64,000 bases of DNA, from assembly GCA_973895155.1 (NCBI GenBank), contig OZ316892.1, positions 15,500,001-15,564,000 on the forward strand, read 5' to 3'. Below are positions 48,030 to 59,219 of the stretch, in pieces. The DNA comes from Marsupella aquatica (taxonomy: Eukaryota; Marchantiophyta). Made by a program: the position numbers and the translations under genes. The stretch's first letter is position 1; the number at the start of each line of letters is the position of its first letter. A model generated the notes under the pieces. It searched no databases, was not told the origin of the DNA, and was given only the letters and a program-made list of their open reading frames with translations.

Positions 48030-48225
48030 GGTGCTCTCTGAGATGCCATCTTGCGGAGGTATGAAGCCTAGAGCCATGTTAGAGAGGCTCTCCAAGATTA
48101 GATCTTGCACCAAATCTCACCAAGGACCATGTTAGAGAGGCTCTCCAAGATGCCATCTTGCGAAGGTATGAAGCCTCAAGCCCTCTCTGACATGGTCCTT
48201 GGTGAGATCCGGTGCAAGATGGCAT
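48030..48225. repeat. Large imperfect inverted repeat (hairpin)
   Basis: 48099-48140 (ATCTTGCACCAAATCTCACC, then AAGGACCATGTTAGAGAGG) is the near-complement of 48180-48222 (CCCTCTCTGACATGGTCCTT, then GGTGAGATCCGGTGCAAGAT), around a loop of about 40 nt. It uses the same words as the adjacent minisatellite in opposite orientation. Confidence 0.65.
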
Positions 48226-48925
48226 CTCTCGACCTGACATATCACCATCTCTTGACCTGACATGTCATCTCGGAGAGCCTCTCCGACTTAAGTCCCGACC
48301 TTACATGTCATCTCAGAGAGCCTCTCTAACATGGATCTTGCCCTGATATGTCGTCTCGGAGAGCCTCTCTGACATGGGTCCTCACCTGACATGTCATCTC
48401 AAAGACGCTCTCTGACATGAGTCTCGCCATGACATGTCATCTTGGAGAGCCTCTCTAACATGGGTCCTCACCTGACATGTCATGTCAGAGACACTCTTTG
48501 ATAGGTCTCGTCATTACATGTCATCTCGGAGAGTCTCTCTGACATGGGTCCTCACCTGACATGTCATCTCGGAGACGCTCTCTGACATGGGTCTCGCCAT
48601 GACATGTCATCTTGGAGAGCCTCTCTGACATGGTTCCTGACCTGACATGTCATCTTGGAGACCCTCTCCAACTTAAGTCCCAACCTTACATGTCATCCTG
48701 GAGAGCCTCTCTGACATGGGTCTCGCCCTGACATGTCATCTCGAAGAGCCTCTCCAACTTAAGTCCCGACCTTACATGTCATCTTGGAGAGCCTCTCTAA
48801 CATGGGTTGCGCCCTGATATGTCATCTCGGAGAGCCTCTCTGACATGGGTCCTCACTTGACATGTCATCTCGGAGACAATCAGGAACATGTCCCAACTTG
48901 AGACTGGCCTCACATGTCATGCGAG
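48226..48925. repeat. 43-bp minisatellite
   Basis: About 16 copies of ACATGTCATCTCGGAGAGCC plus TCTCTGACATGGGTCCTCACCTG (43 nt). Two subtypes alternate: one ends GGTCCTCACCTG, the other GTCTCGCCATG. The AGAGCCTCTC core is self-complementary. Confidence 0.85.
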
Positions 48926-49438
48926 TACTGTATATTTTTTGCAATTAAAGCCGATCGTTGAATGATTGTACTCATTAATACCAAGTAATGATAGGAAATC
49001 TTATCTGGTCAGGAATCAATTGTACCAAGGATATTATGGCGTGAAGGGGTAATGATAATGAAAGCATTTGTACAGGTAGTTCAGTGTTGCAACTCTGACA
49101 TGAGTTAAATCCAGGCATTCATCATTATCAGAGTACAGCTACATATAAGCCAATAAACTACTAACATGTCAACCTCCTCCTGTGGCCCCTACCACCTATA
49201 ATCAATGAGTGGCCCCATAGATCTCTCATTTCTTGGATGGGACTCGACCTGCGTGACGGCGGTAGTGAATTCAGTTGTGATGCCCCTAGATCTTCCGTTG
49301 CCTAATGATGATGATGACTACATCCATCTCTTGCCTTTCCTCATTTGAATTGCAATTGAGGTGGAGCAAGTGCAAGTACGGATGCGATTGTGGATTGAGT
49401 GTCTGTGTGCCTTAGTTGCTGTGTGATCTTTCCCTCTC
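48926..49438. other. Spacer, no gene seen
   Basis: AT-rich DNA with no coding or structural signal I can name. Confidence 0.4.
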
Positions 49439-50040
49439 CGTGCGCTGTAGATTGAGCTCAGGTGCAGTGCAAGTGCGAGTGCGAGTGCGCTGTAGATACC
49501 TCCCAAATACCTCCCAAATAATCAATGAGGCGGTGCGGGTGCAAGTGCGGGTGTGTTTGTGGATTGAGTTCTTGGTGCAATTGAGTGCTGTGAGTTGTGA
49601 CAGTGCGAGTGCAAGTGCTGTGTGAGTGGTGGAAGTGGTGCGATTGAGTGATGTGAGCTGTGGGCGATGCAAGTTGAAGTGCTCTTGGAGACTGCTATTG
49701 TTTGAGCTGTGGGCGATGCAAGTTGAAGTGCTCTTGGAGATTGCTAGTGTTTGAGTTGTGGGCAATGCAAGTGTTGTGGCTGGTGCAAGTGTCGTGCGAG
49801 TGCCAGTGATTGTGCTTGCTGCAATTGAGTTATGGGCGGTGCAAGTGCTATGCGATTGACAGTGATTGAGGTGTGGACGGTGCAAGTGTCCTGCAAGTGC
49901 CAATGATTGAGCTTGCTGCGATTGAGCTATGGGTAGTGCAAGTGTTGTGCGGCTGGCAATGATTGAGGTGTGGACGGTGCAAGTGTTGTGCGAGTGCCAG
50001 TGATTGAGCTTGTTGCGATTGAGCTATGTGCTATGCAAGT
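49439..50040. repeat. GTGCAAGTGCGAGTGC-type low-complexity repeat
   Basis: Diverged short repeats (GTGCAAGTG, GATTGAGCTTGCTGCGATTGA) with a local duplication of GAGCTGTGGGCGATGCAAGT TGAAGTGCTCTTGGAGA near 49660 and 49708. Open frames here reflect composition. Confidence 0.7.
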
Positions 50041-50133
50041 GAAGCAAAGTGAAAAGCGTTTTGAAAATGACAGGGAAGAGGAAGCAATCCGCTCCCTCTC
50101 CTTCATCGTCTGGTTGGCAGACCAGATTAAAGA

Positions 50134-50738
50134 TGTCGTGCGCATACATATCGCTACACAACATACATTGCTTGTCACATACATCCAAACATAGTCACAC
50201 TGCCACATCACAAACACAAGAGAATGGAATACAAGTGGAACTCATGTCCACACATGTCCAAAACCCACAATAATCTCCATACAATCGGCACAACGATCCT
50301 GGTCAACAATACCCCATTGATCCCGCACCGATCCGATCACACACGTATGTCAAGCCAACGCACCTTGCACTACTCAAGGAATCCACGTTACACAAGCGGA
50401 GCTCACAGCCACCATAGCCACTCAAGCTCCTCTCTCTCCAAGGCTCAACATTGAAAGATGACCTTTCAATGCCTCACAAGTGAGAAGTACCCTCTCACAC
50501 AAACCTGACGGAACCTTATCGGCTCCAATAATACTCATACCAAACGTACATACTCTAATAGCACGATATACTACTACACTACTCAGAATGGTGTGACAGT
50601 TGTCGTGCGCATACATATCGCTACACAACATACATTGCTTGTCACATACATCCAAACATAGTCACACTGCCACATCACAAACACAAGAGAATGGAATACA
50701 AGTGGAACTCATGTCCACACATGTCCAAAACCCACAAT
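50134..50738 (-). repeat. LTR remnant with a perfect 138-bp direct repeat
   Basis: 50134-50271 and 50601-50738 are identical over 138 bp (TGTCGTGCGC...CCCACAAT). On the minus strand the second copy begins TGTGGG right after a polypurine tract (AAGGGGGCGA, 50737-50748), so 50736 is the start of the 3' LTR of the integrase fragment at 50.9 kb. The internal repeat suggests a duplication or deletion within the LTR. Confidence 0.6.
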
Positions 50739-50911
50739 CGCCCCCTTAGTTGAGAGTAAGGTCCCCTAACTCTAGCTAGCTATGAGTTCTACAAGGTTGA
50801 TATACACCTTTTTAGGTGTGAAGATCAGGAGGTCGGGTGCAAGTGAGCCCCATCGATCACCTACCTGCAATCCATATCTGCCAAGATAACACAAATGATA
50901 ACTAGTCGGCT

Positions 50912-52032
50912 TCACCGACACTGAGGACACAACCATGATCCACTAGGAATCACCTGCAATGGTGGTGTCAAACATGACATGTGCCATCCTCTAGAACACT
51001 TATCACAAATCAACATAGTAGTTGCTCCCTGAGCAGATCCACACAACATATATTTCAAGCCAGCACGAACATGTGCCAAGCTTGGATCTATTGTACCATC
51101 AATGTTGGGAAGGTGACATGGTGCACAGTTGCGCACATGATCCTTCCAAACCATACCATCGCGTTCCTCCAACATCAGGACACCAGAAGGCAACACTTCA
51201 CGCACACGTAAGATTGTCCGGCCTGTGGTCACATCAAGTATTGTGGGTGCTGTCTGCTGCAAATAAACATAATCACCAGGATGAAATCGTCGAATGCTTG
51301 CACGGTAACCTCCTCCACGAATAGTGGCATACCTCAAAGTATCACGATGTTGGGCAATGGCAAGGTTGTCAAAAGCCATGGGCATCACTCTCTGAAATAC
51401 CCGTGCTCTCTCTAAACACACCTTGATCCAAACATCAGGATCATCCAAGTTCACAACTGGTGCAACATCATGACGAATAGCTGCTGGCAAATCTGGCTCT
51501 CTACCATAGAGCAAAAAGTAAGGTGAGAAGGATGCAAGTGATGCTTGCCGACTGAAACGGTAGCCCATAGCTAACCAAGGTAGCTGGAGATCCCAATCTC
51601 CCAGATGACCAACCTGCAAGCCATACTTAGCAATTCTCTCTTCACAGTTTGCACAACTCTCTCAGCTAATCCATCTGCCTCAGGATGATCACGAGAGGTA
51701 GTACGATGATCAATCAAAACTTGTTCACACAAACTCTCAAACTCTCCACGGAACTCAGTTCCCTGATCAGTCAACACCTCAGCTGGTGCTCCAAAATGAC
51801 TGAGTACGCGATCCAAAAATGTAGCAGCAACTCCTCCACTGGCTTTATCTGGCAATGCCACTAGCTCAATCCACTTGGAGAAGTGCTCCACCATGACCAA
51901 AACATACTGATTATGGCGTTGGGTAAGAGGTAATGGATCAGCAAAATCCAAACTCCAACGATATCCCAAACCCATGATCGGTAACGGGTGCAACTGGGGA
52001 GTGGGAGCATTAAATGATGCTCTCACTCTATC
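50912..52032 (-). pseudogene. pol (IN): Gypsy integrase fragment with C-terminal PHD finger
   Basis: Integrase of a second gypsy family. Core: YRWSLDFADPLPLT (first Asp), EVLTDQGTEFRGEF (second Asp), SRDHPEADGLAERVVQTVK (Glu). A frameshift near 51610 is followed by WLAMGYRFSRQASLASFSPY and FLLYGREP, then a GPY/F-like part (VYLQQTAPTILDV, LRVREVLPSGVLMLEERDG), and finally MLICDKCSRGWHMSCLTPPL with SGSWLCPQCR, a PHD finger. The first PHD cysteine position reads Tyr. PHD fingers usually read histone H3 tails, so this could be a targeting module in place of a chromodomain. The N-terminal part is missing because a CACTA element starts at 52033. Confidence 0.8.
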
Positions 52033-52140
52033 CACTAGAAGAAAACGTCCCCTTTTGAGACCCTATGCTTTGTGACTTTAGGGAGACTTTCAAAAATACA
52101 TGACTCCAAGTTTAGGGGAGTCATTGTTGTTACATTTTAT
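52033..52140 (+). repeat. CACTA terminal and subterminal region
   Basis: CACTAGAAG at the tip, then subterminal words GACTTTAGGGAGACTTTC and GACTCCAAGTTTAGGGGAGTC with similar GACT...TTTAGGG...GA(C) structure, the kind of short subterminal repeats that CACTA transposases bind. Confidence 0.5.
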
Positions 52141-53338
52141 CAACTGATTTTTGGGGGATATTTGTGAAAGTCATTCCTACAACTTCTGATAAAGTAGCAA
52201 TTGTAACACTAGTAGGGCAGTCATATGTAAGTTGAATAAGCTACTCTCCATTACGGCATTCTGAAATAGAGTGCAAGAAGGATTACATGCACTCTAGACA
52301 TCACGGAATGTTCCATTTACAACCCTTGACTTGCAACTTGCGGAGTCGGGAGCACTAGGTGCACATAGAAGGAATGGGGGTTTAGGGTTGCAAAACTAGT
52401 TAAATGTCTTCATGTCAAGAGCATTGTAGCTAGTTATCCTAGCTAGCCTAATTAAACGTGCATGGGAGTACTTGCCTCTATAATAGTAAGTATGCTGCTC
52501 AATGGATTCCTTAGAGTTCATGGGCAACTTTGACAAGAATATTGGGGTGATATCATTTTCAATTCAGGGCTAAAGTAGTGTTTGGCCCCCATTCTTTGTC
52601 CACCCTCCCTAAGTGGCATGTGTAAGGGTTAATTTACAGTTGCGTTCTAAGAGGTTACAGTTGCGTTCATTTAATCTTTGCTCACAAAGTGTCGTGTCCA
52701 ATTTGCTTTAGGGTACTAACATGTGTATCAACGGCTCATGTCAACGCAAAGTGGTCGAGGCTCATTGGGTTTGGTTCACTAAGTGTCACTAAGTGTTAAG
52801 GTATGCTTTGTGCGTGAGTGTGCCTTTGGACACGAGTTTAGGGTGCGCGGGTTTTGTTTAGGGTTTAAACACGCCAGCAGAGTGCAAAGTTCAGTTCAAT
52901 GTGCGTGGGAACTCGGAGGGTTTTGTTTCAAAAAAACTCACTTGTCCATTACGGGGACATTCGTCGTGCCTGAAGGTCGTCACATTGTGCGCGGTCTCAC
53001 AAAGTGGGGAGTGTGCTTCGCGATCGGGGCAATTCCTTCGCGTAGGGGAGTTTTGCGCTTGGAGCTTGAAGGTTTACCTTCAAAGCTCTAGAGCATTCAA
53101 GCTGAGAGGGCGACCGGCTTGCGGAGTGGAGAGGTGAGCTGCAGTGGACGACGAGCTCTAGGACTGGGAGGAGCTGTGGGCGGGCAGGAGCTACAATTTG
53201 GGAGCTGCTCTGGCCGCCGGTCTGGCCGAGGAGCTACGAGCGGAGAGCAGCTGGAGTGGAGCTCGAGCGGAGTGGAGCTGGAGTGGAGTGCTTCTGTCAC
53301 ACACTGCTGAGGATTGCTACGTAGCTTCAGTTTGGGCG
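52141..53338. other. CACTA-internal spacer, no gene recognised
   Basis: Open frames at 52783-53137 have no family resemblance. This part may hold the promoter and untranslated leader of the downstream same-strand genes. Confidence 0.35.
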
Positions 53339-53650
53339 GCGGTGCGAGCAGAGGTGCTAAGAGCGGCTCAGGTGCCAAAGGAGGTGGTGCGAGCGGAGGT
53401 GCGAGCGGAGGTGCTGAGAGCGGCTCAGGTGCCAAAGGAGGTGGTGCAAGCGGAGGTGCGAGCGGAGGTGCTGAGAGCGGCTCAGGTGCCAAAGGAGGTG
53501 CTGAGAGCGGAGGTGCGAGCGGAGGTGCTGAGAGTGGCTCAGGTGCCAAAGGAGGTGCTGAGAGCGGAGGTGCGAGCGGAGGTGCTGAGAGCGGCTCAGG
53601 TGCCAAAGGAGGTGCTGAGAGCGGAGGTGCGAGCGGATGTGCTAAGAGCG
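53339..53650 (+). repeat. 57-bp coding-length minisatellite
   Basis: About five copies of a 57-bp unit (GGTGCGAGCGGAGGTGCTGA, GAGCGGCTCAGGTGCC, AAAGGAGGTGCTGAGAGCGGA). Because 57 is a multiple of three and the unit lacks stops, long frames are open in two plus-strand frames and one minus-strand frame (for example GGASGGAESGSGAKGG). Whether any is translated is unknown. Confidence 0.75.
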
Positions 53651-55374
53651 GAGGTGGTAAGAGAGGTGCTATTGGATCACTGAGAAGGTTGCAACCTCTC
53701 TATCTTATTCCTACTATCTGGCGGTTGCAGTTGGAAGGAGGGTCGAGTGGCGAACATTTTGTCAGTTGAGGACTCAGCTGCGGGTTTGTCATTTCCTGGA
53801 GCTCAATCGCTTGCTACTAAGACTACTGTTGCTGCAATTGCAAGTTGCTTGATCATGAGCTACCTAGCTCCATTGTGAGTTGCCTCCCTATTCTCCTTGT
53901 TCTCCCTGTCTCCCCCTTGCTTGCAGTTACTATCACCAGGAAGAATGTGTTTGGCCAAGATGCTAGATTGCGACTTGTCTTCTTGCTTCTAGCTCGTGTA
54001 TATGCTGGCATCCGTGGGGGTTCCTCGAGTTTGAGTCTGCAGAGGAAGAGTCTATCATAGTCTAATTAAATGTGGGCCATATTACTCTGGTCAATGAATG
54101 AGTTCCCTGGAAATAGAACCTCTCTGATTATAGAGGTGCGATTTGGTCAGAATTTTTTCCCCTCTCATTGTATCCACTGATGCCAACTCACTTTCATCAC
54201 CTCAATTCTGAACAATGAGCGTAGTCTCAGGCTCCATACTGCCTATACTGAATGGTCTAGCTGCGATGTCCACCTCGGCTGAAGTGAGCTCTGACTTGGA
54301 GCCTTAACATTTGTGTTCTGTGGGGCTGATTAGAGTTGGTTCCGTCCAGAAGCTGCTCTACTGAAGTGATAGAGCTCCGGCTTGGAGGTGGATCTTCACT
54401 TTTTTGTGGGTCTGAGTGACTTCTGTCTAGCTGGGCTTAGCTGAGTCAGTAATACATTCAAAAGAGGTGAGTATCCCTGACCAACATTTATTTACTCTTG
54501 ACCACGCCAAACTAATGGCGCTTCAATTTGAACTTTCTAAGTCTGACTGCTGACTCCGCTCCTTAAAACCTACCTTAATTATATTCATGTCTTTCTTTTG
54601 TGCATGCGCATAATGTCTTTCATTCAGTTTAACATTAAATGTGAGACAGGGCTGCATCCAGCTCTTCTAGATGACAAGAAGGCATTGATCAGTTGCTTTT
54701 TTATCTTTCCTCACCAAACAAGAAATCTTTCTTACAAGAAACCTATCTTACAAGAAATCCAGCCTGGCCGAGAAGCTGCAAGTGGGGAGGATGTCTGTAG
54801 AAATTTGTAAGGAGTGGTTTGTCTCACAATGCCATTGTTGACGAAACCTTGCTTCTGCTGATGAAACCTTGCTTCTTCTTAATCCAATGCTTGCTGCCTT
54901 GTTACAACGTTTGTCTAGTTGACCACTTCAGTGCCTATTCTTCATTTCCTGTTGTTCCATTTTTGGAAATTTATGCTTAAGGAACCTGCATTTCCTTCCC
55001 TGTCCCCATGCTATCTCCACTGCACCTTCCACTGCTAGCTATGTTGATTCCTTCCATTGCTAGCTCTAGACAATGATGCAGTCCAAATGCTGATCAGTCT
55101 CACTGGGGGTGCCGGTGCAGACACAACTCGCACTGTGTGATTGTAGTTTTGCTTTGTCGGGACGAATGTGTTTGGCTAAGATGCTAGATTATGGCTTATC
55201 TTCTTGCTTCCATCTCGTGTATATTCAATTAGTAGAAGCTGGGAACGAAGTGAAAATTGAATTTCCTTATATTAAGCATCCTGACCTAGAAACTCAATAC
55301 ATAAACTCCTGGAGTCCCTCGGGACATAAAATGAGCCAAATTGTTTCAAAATTGGGAACCTGCACCCGCACTAC
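53651..55374. other. CACTA-internal DNA with a short direct repeat
   Basis: A segment around GAATGTGTTTGGCCAAGATG CTAGATT (53942-54005) recurs with changes at about 55162-55222. No gene recognised; a 70-codon frame at 54598 has no support. Confidence 0.4.
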
Positions 55375-55743
55375 TCAAACAAATGTGTTGGGCTTGGTGG
55401 CCTTGTAAGTCGTCTTTAGCTTTCGCGATGGAGGTTGAATCTTGCGGTACGTCAAGGGGAACTTGATCTTTGAATCATGGAACTGCTTGGTACTTTCTCG
55501 CTTGCACAGAGAGACAGGGACTGTCGTAGTCTTGATGATCTGGATGCAAGGGAACCAAACTCTATGACAAGAAGCCATCTCATCATACATCTGCTCTACA
55601 GCGATGTTCAATGTGGTATCACGATATTTCTTGTACATGTTGGGATAACCTGTACGACTCTGATACCTCACCCAAATACCGAAGTTCTTAATTGTGGTGG
55701 GCTTCTTTTCGAAGATCTGGTAGACACATTATTCAGCATTTGC
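55375..55743 (-). pseudogene. RPL18A: Ribosomal protein eL20 (L18a) fragment
   Basis: Clear match to the C-terminal two thirds of 60S ribosomal protein eL20/L18a: [88 protein letters not shown], ending TFV and TGA. The family is about 178 residues; the N-terminal part is absent and an in-frame TAA precedes the conserved start near 55728. No intron lies in the retained part. It is antisense to the surrounding CACTA genes, so it is a captured or inserted fragment, not the working gene. Confidence 0.9.
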
Positions 55744-56724
55744 TAACTTCAAAACTAGAAGGGTAACACATTAAACAACAGAGAAACTCACAACATCCTC
55801 CTTTGGTCCTTCAGAGTCTGTACTTTGATTATGAAGTTTGACTGAGTTTCTGTTTACTGAAAGAATGTGACTGTGTAAGAGTTCCGTTTGGCAGTGGATT
55901 GGTTGAAGCACTTCATGCTAGTGTGTTGTCTACAGCTCTTCAACCAGCTTTCGTCTTCCTTGTCTTTCACCACTTACGATGACATCAATTCAGCTAAGAC
56001 CATAGAAGGTTCCAAAGCATCTAACTTGTAAAATTGCATTCTGTTACATCAAGGACTAAGGTGTTGGGTGCCAAAGGAGACAACACAACAAACACGCTGA
56101 AAAGACTTCAGGACTGGGTTCAACAAGGTAGTGAAGGTGCTTAGAGCCTAGTAAGTATGCATTCTGTATCTTTCTCTGTTGATGTGAGCTTGTGCATAAT
56201 GGGAGTTGTAGTTGGCAAGAGTTCCAAATATGAATAGATCCAGAAGTATGTGATCATGTACTTGCTCTATAAAGTTCTGAAGATATAAGCATTTTCTGTT
56301 AGACCAGGCAACTTGGGAGTTGGTAAGTGTCACCTGCATCTGAGGGGCTACACCGGGGGCATCAGTGGAGGTTCACTTGCACAACACGACAACCAGTGAA
56401 TTTTCTCTCTGCTGCAACCTGCAAGGTGAGACTTTCGGTCTTTCTGGATGAAAAAACAGGATTTTAATACGATTGATATACATGTCCGTCGAGAATATGG
56501 GTTTATCACCAAGCTCTTTGTCTTAGGAAACTCATAAACTCAGAATCAAATATGTACTATGCACGTTTCATGCTATGTGTATACTATGACCTGTAGTTGG
56601 AACCAAGACAATGAGTGAGAACTGATTAGTTTAGGTGGTTGCTGTTGGCGAGGCAAGTCGACCTCCTGCTCACCTTGCTCATCAAAGGACGTGAACAGAG
56701 GACATCACAACGAAAGCAACACTT
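55744..56724. other. CACTA-internal spacer, no gene recognised
   Basis: Nothing with coding resemblance on either strand. Confidence 0.4.
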
Positions 56725-57217
56725 ATGGTGAGGACCCGCAACGCTGAACATGTGCGACTTGCACGCAAGGCAGACATGTTGCACCTTGAGTATGTCAGAC
56801 TTGGGATCCTTCCAGCCCAGTCTGCATGGTACTTTGAGTACCCTGTTGTTTCCAGGAACAACTACAGCCGGCCTCTACCTGCTTCAGTACCCTTCCCGAC
56901 ATCCTTGGTATTTGTGTCTCTTGTACATGACCCGCCACAAATTAGGTGCCAAGGGTGTGTACACAGTTGCCAATATGACTGTCCTGTCTGTAGGGCTTCT
57001 GGCCCAGAATTGGATGACCGTTCTCTTGGATGCCGATTTTTGCACAGAGCACAATGTATCATCTGGAACCACTCGCCATCCTACAGTGTGCCTGGTGATG
57101 TCACTTGTCCTGCCCTCCCAGACCCCACCACCGGTGACTTTGGTGTCTACACATGTTTGGATCACATGCTCTAGAGGACCACTTGTCACACCGCATGCAC
57201 AGACCAGATACCATTGA
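56725..57217 (+). other. Overlapping open frames, product uncertain
   Basis: Two overlapping plus-strand frames of about 150 codons (56725-57174 and 56750-57217). The first has a cysteine cluster (RCQGCVHSCQYDCPVC) that could be a zinc site. Neither matches a family I know, and both may be chance. Confidence 0.25.
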
Positions 57218-57791
57218 CCTATAGCTTAACACTCTGACTTCAACACAGAGGATATTTACTTAAAATTTTGATGTATGAGCAATTTTGGGTCCAGGGTTTA
57301 GGGTCAACAGTACATAACTTATATCCTATTATGCCTGCACTAAGCAAAATATCCTAATTTAAGAGGCTAGCAAACTCGCATAAAAGTCTCTATTGAAAGA
57401 CTGCTTTCATGACTGCTTTAACCTGGTGAACATTGCAACGTTCAATGAATTAATGGGCCATGTGATAACCTGTAAAATGTGATTTATGCATCACTTATTT
57501 ATCTCAGCCACTATCATAGCCTATTTAGGATGTATAAATTTCAACCCTTATGACACTGCTTCATACCAATCCTCTTCGAAGAATGCGCGTTTTACATGTC
57601 ACGACTATTGTATGTGATTCAAATGCACGAAATGTTGTTGCAGATCTCCTTTGGTGAATCATAGCCACAATTAAAATTGAGGTGTTGGTGGAGCAATTGT
57701 ATTAGGGGATCAGGTTTGTGTGTGGGCTCAACATACCAAAAGTATGTCTGCTCTGCATCCTTGTGTGGCCATTCCAATTCATTGCAGTAGC

Positions 57792-57935
57792 AAATGCCTT
57801 TGTACCTTAAATGCTAAATATATTTTACTTTCTGTGCAGTCTGCTAAATTGTAGAGTCTATCTAAATGCCTTTGTACCTTAAATGCTAAATATATATTAC
57901 TTTCTGTGCAGTCTGCTAAACTGTAGAGTCTATCT
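57792..57935 (+). repeat. 72-bp tandem duplication carrying splice-acceptor-like ends
   Basis: Two nearly identical copies (57792-57863 and 57864-57935). Each holds TTACTTTCTGTGCAG, a good 3' splice site, just upstream of the PHD gene's ATG. A third acceptor (CATGCGCAG) abuts the ATG. Confidence 0.8.
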
Positions 57936-57946
57936 CATGCGCAGGC

Positions 57947-58627
57947 ATGGCACGACCTAAAATTCAAGCCAAAAAGCGTGTGACAGAGGTGAGAAACACA
58001 GGTGTACTTGGGGCAGATGCTACTAACTTCTCTGCAAGTCAGATTTTCCAGAAGGCAGCTCATTGTTGTGCCATTTGTGACGATGGTGGGGGCCTGGTCA
58101 TTTGTGAGGGCCCTTGCATGAGGCATTTCCACCTCAACCCGGAGTCTGACCTTGCTGTAGAAAACAACTGTCCAGGGGTGGGCCTCCCGTCAATACACCA
58201 GGGAGACTGGATGTGCACTGATTGTTTGGAGAAGCAAGCTAAGTGTGCACAGTGTGGGAAGTTGGGGTCCTATGAGGGCTCTGTTGATGCTGCAGCAAAT
58301 GTTAGGAAATGTCCAGACCGTTTTTGTGTGAGATTTTTCTGTTTTGAGTGTTTGCCTGCTCATGCCACAGCTTGCCCACTTCATAGGTGCAAGGCATGTG
58401 GTGAGCATGATCATGAGTACTAGACTGACATAGTCCACTGTGCTAGGTGTCCCACCATGTGGCACTATCATTGCCTGAAAGATCGTCAAGCAGAGGGTTA
58501 TGCTTGTGATAGAGAAATCTATGATCACTCTGCACATGGTGTTGATCGATGGATATTTTATTGTCATCGCCATGCCATTGATCCTACCTCGCGCACTCCT
58601 GTGAGAGATCACATATCTTGGCTGTGA
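57947..58627 (+). pseudogene. PHD-finger protein (EDM2-like PHD modules)
   Basis: Starts MARPKIQAKKRV at 57947, after a splice-acceptor-like CAG. Residues about 40-160 hold PHD-type zinc modules: CAICDDGGGLVICEGPCMRHFH, then WMCTDC, CAQCGKLG, CFECLPAHATACPLHRCKACG (each shown in part), the layout of the PHD block in plant EDM2-like chromatin proteins. A TAG at 58421-58423, most likely from CAG, is followed by the same frame: VHCARCPTMWHYHCL and FYCHRHAID, to a TGA at 58625. It probably binds modified histone tails. It lies upstream and on the strand of the BRCT and Tnp2 genes. Confidence 0.6.
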
Positions 58628-59219
58628 AGCTGAACATTGTACATGCACAGTGCACCTGATGTGGATGTACTATTTTTTGAGATTGCAGAGATTCCAATTT
58701 TGAAAAGGAGTTGGGTAGGCGAGTTTATATAGGCAGCACTTATCTTGTGCTCTGGCGTCAGTGGCTGGGTACATGCCTATAAAAACTTATCCTTACAAGC
58801 CTTCTTGGAAGTATTTAGGCTGAGTGGTCATTTTCATAAACACTTTCATCAAACTGCTAAATTAAAATAGGACTTCTAAGTTGTAAGCGTATAAATTATC
58901 AGACATGCGATTAATCAAATTGCCCTATAAGTTTGTCATTGAACGTATCCTCCTTTACAACAAAATATGTATGTGCCATGACAAGTTGGTTGCACTTCAT
59001 TTCACCTTCGATATGGATTTTGTAGTATATATTCAAACAATGTCCTGCATCCGTGCAGGTGCCTAGTACGTATTGTTCACATATCCCTTGTACCTATCAA
59101 AATCGGACCTGAGCACCAGTGGGCCAGATCAACTCAAAAAGCAGGAATTTTGTTGTCCTTGTATTGTCAGGTGAACCCATTCTTCCAAAATTCACTGTCA
59201 TCACGTAGGGTGTGTGTAC

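Noticed and set aside
48226-48925. CRISPR-like array of regular 43-bp units
   Set aside because: There are no unique spacers: the whole unit repeats with drift, no cas genes exist and the DNA is eukaryotic.
49412-49903. Thr/His-rich frame of 163 codons
   Set aside because: Arises from short low-complexity repeats.
50134-50738. TRIM element with two 138-bp LTRs
   Set aside because: No primer-binding site follows and no polypurine tract precedes either copy in the required place, and no target duplication is present.
55375-55743. Functional eL20 gene
   Set aside because: The N-terminal third is missing, an in-frame stop precedes the conserved part, and it lies inside a transposon.
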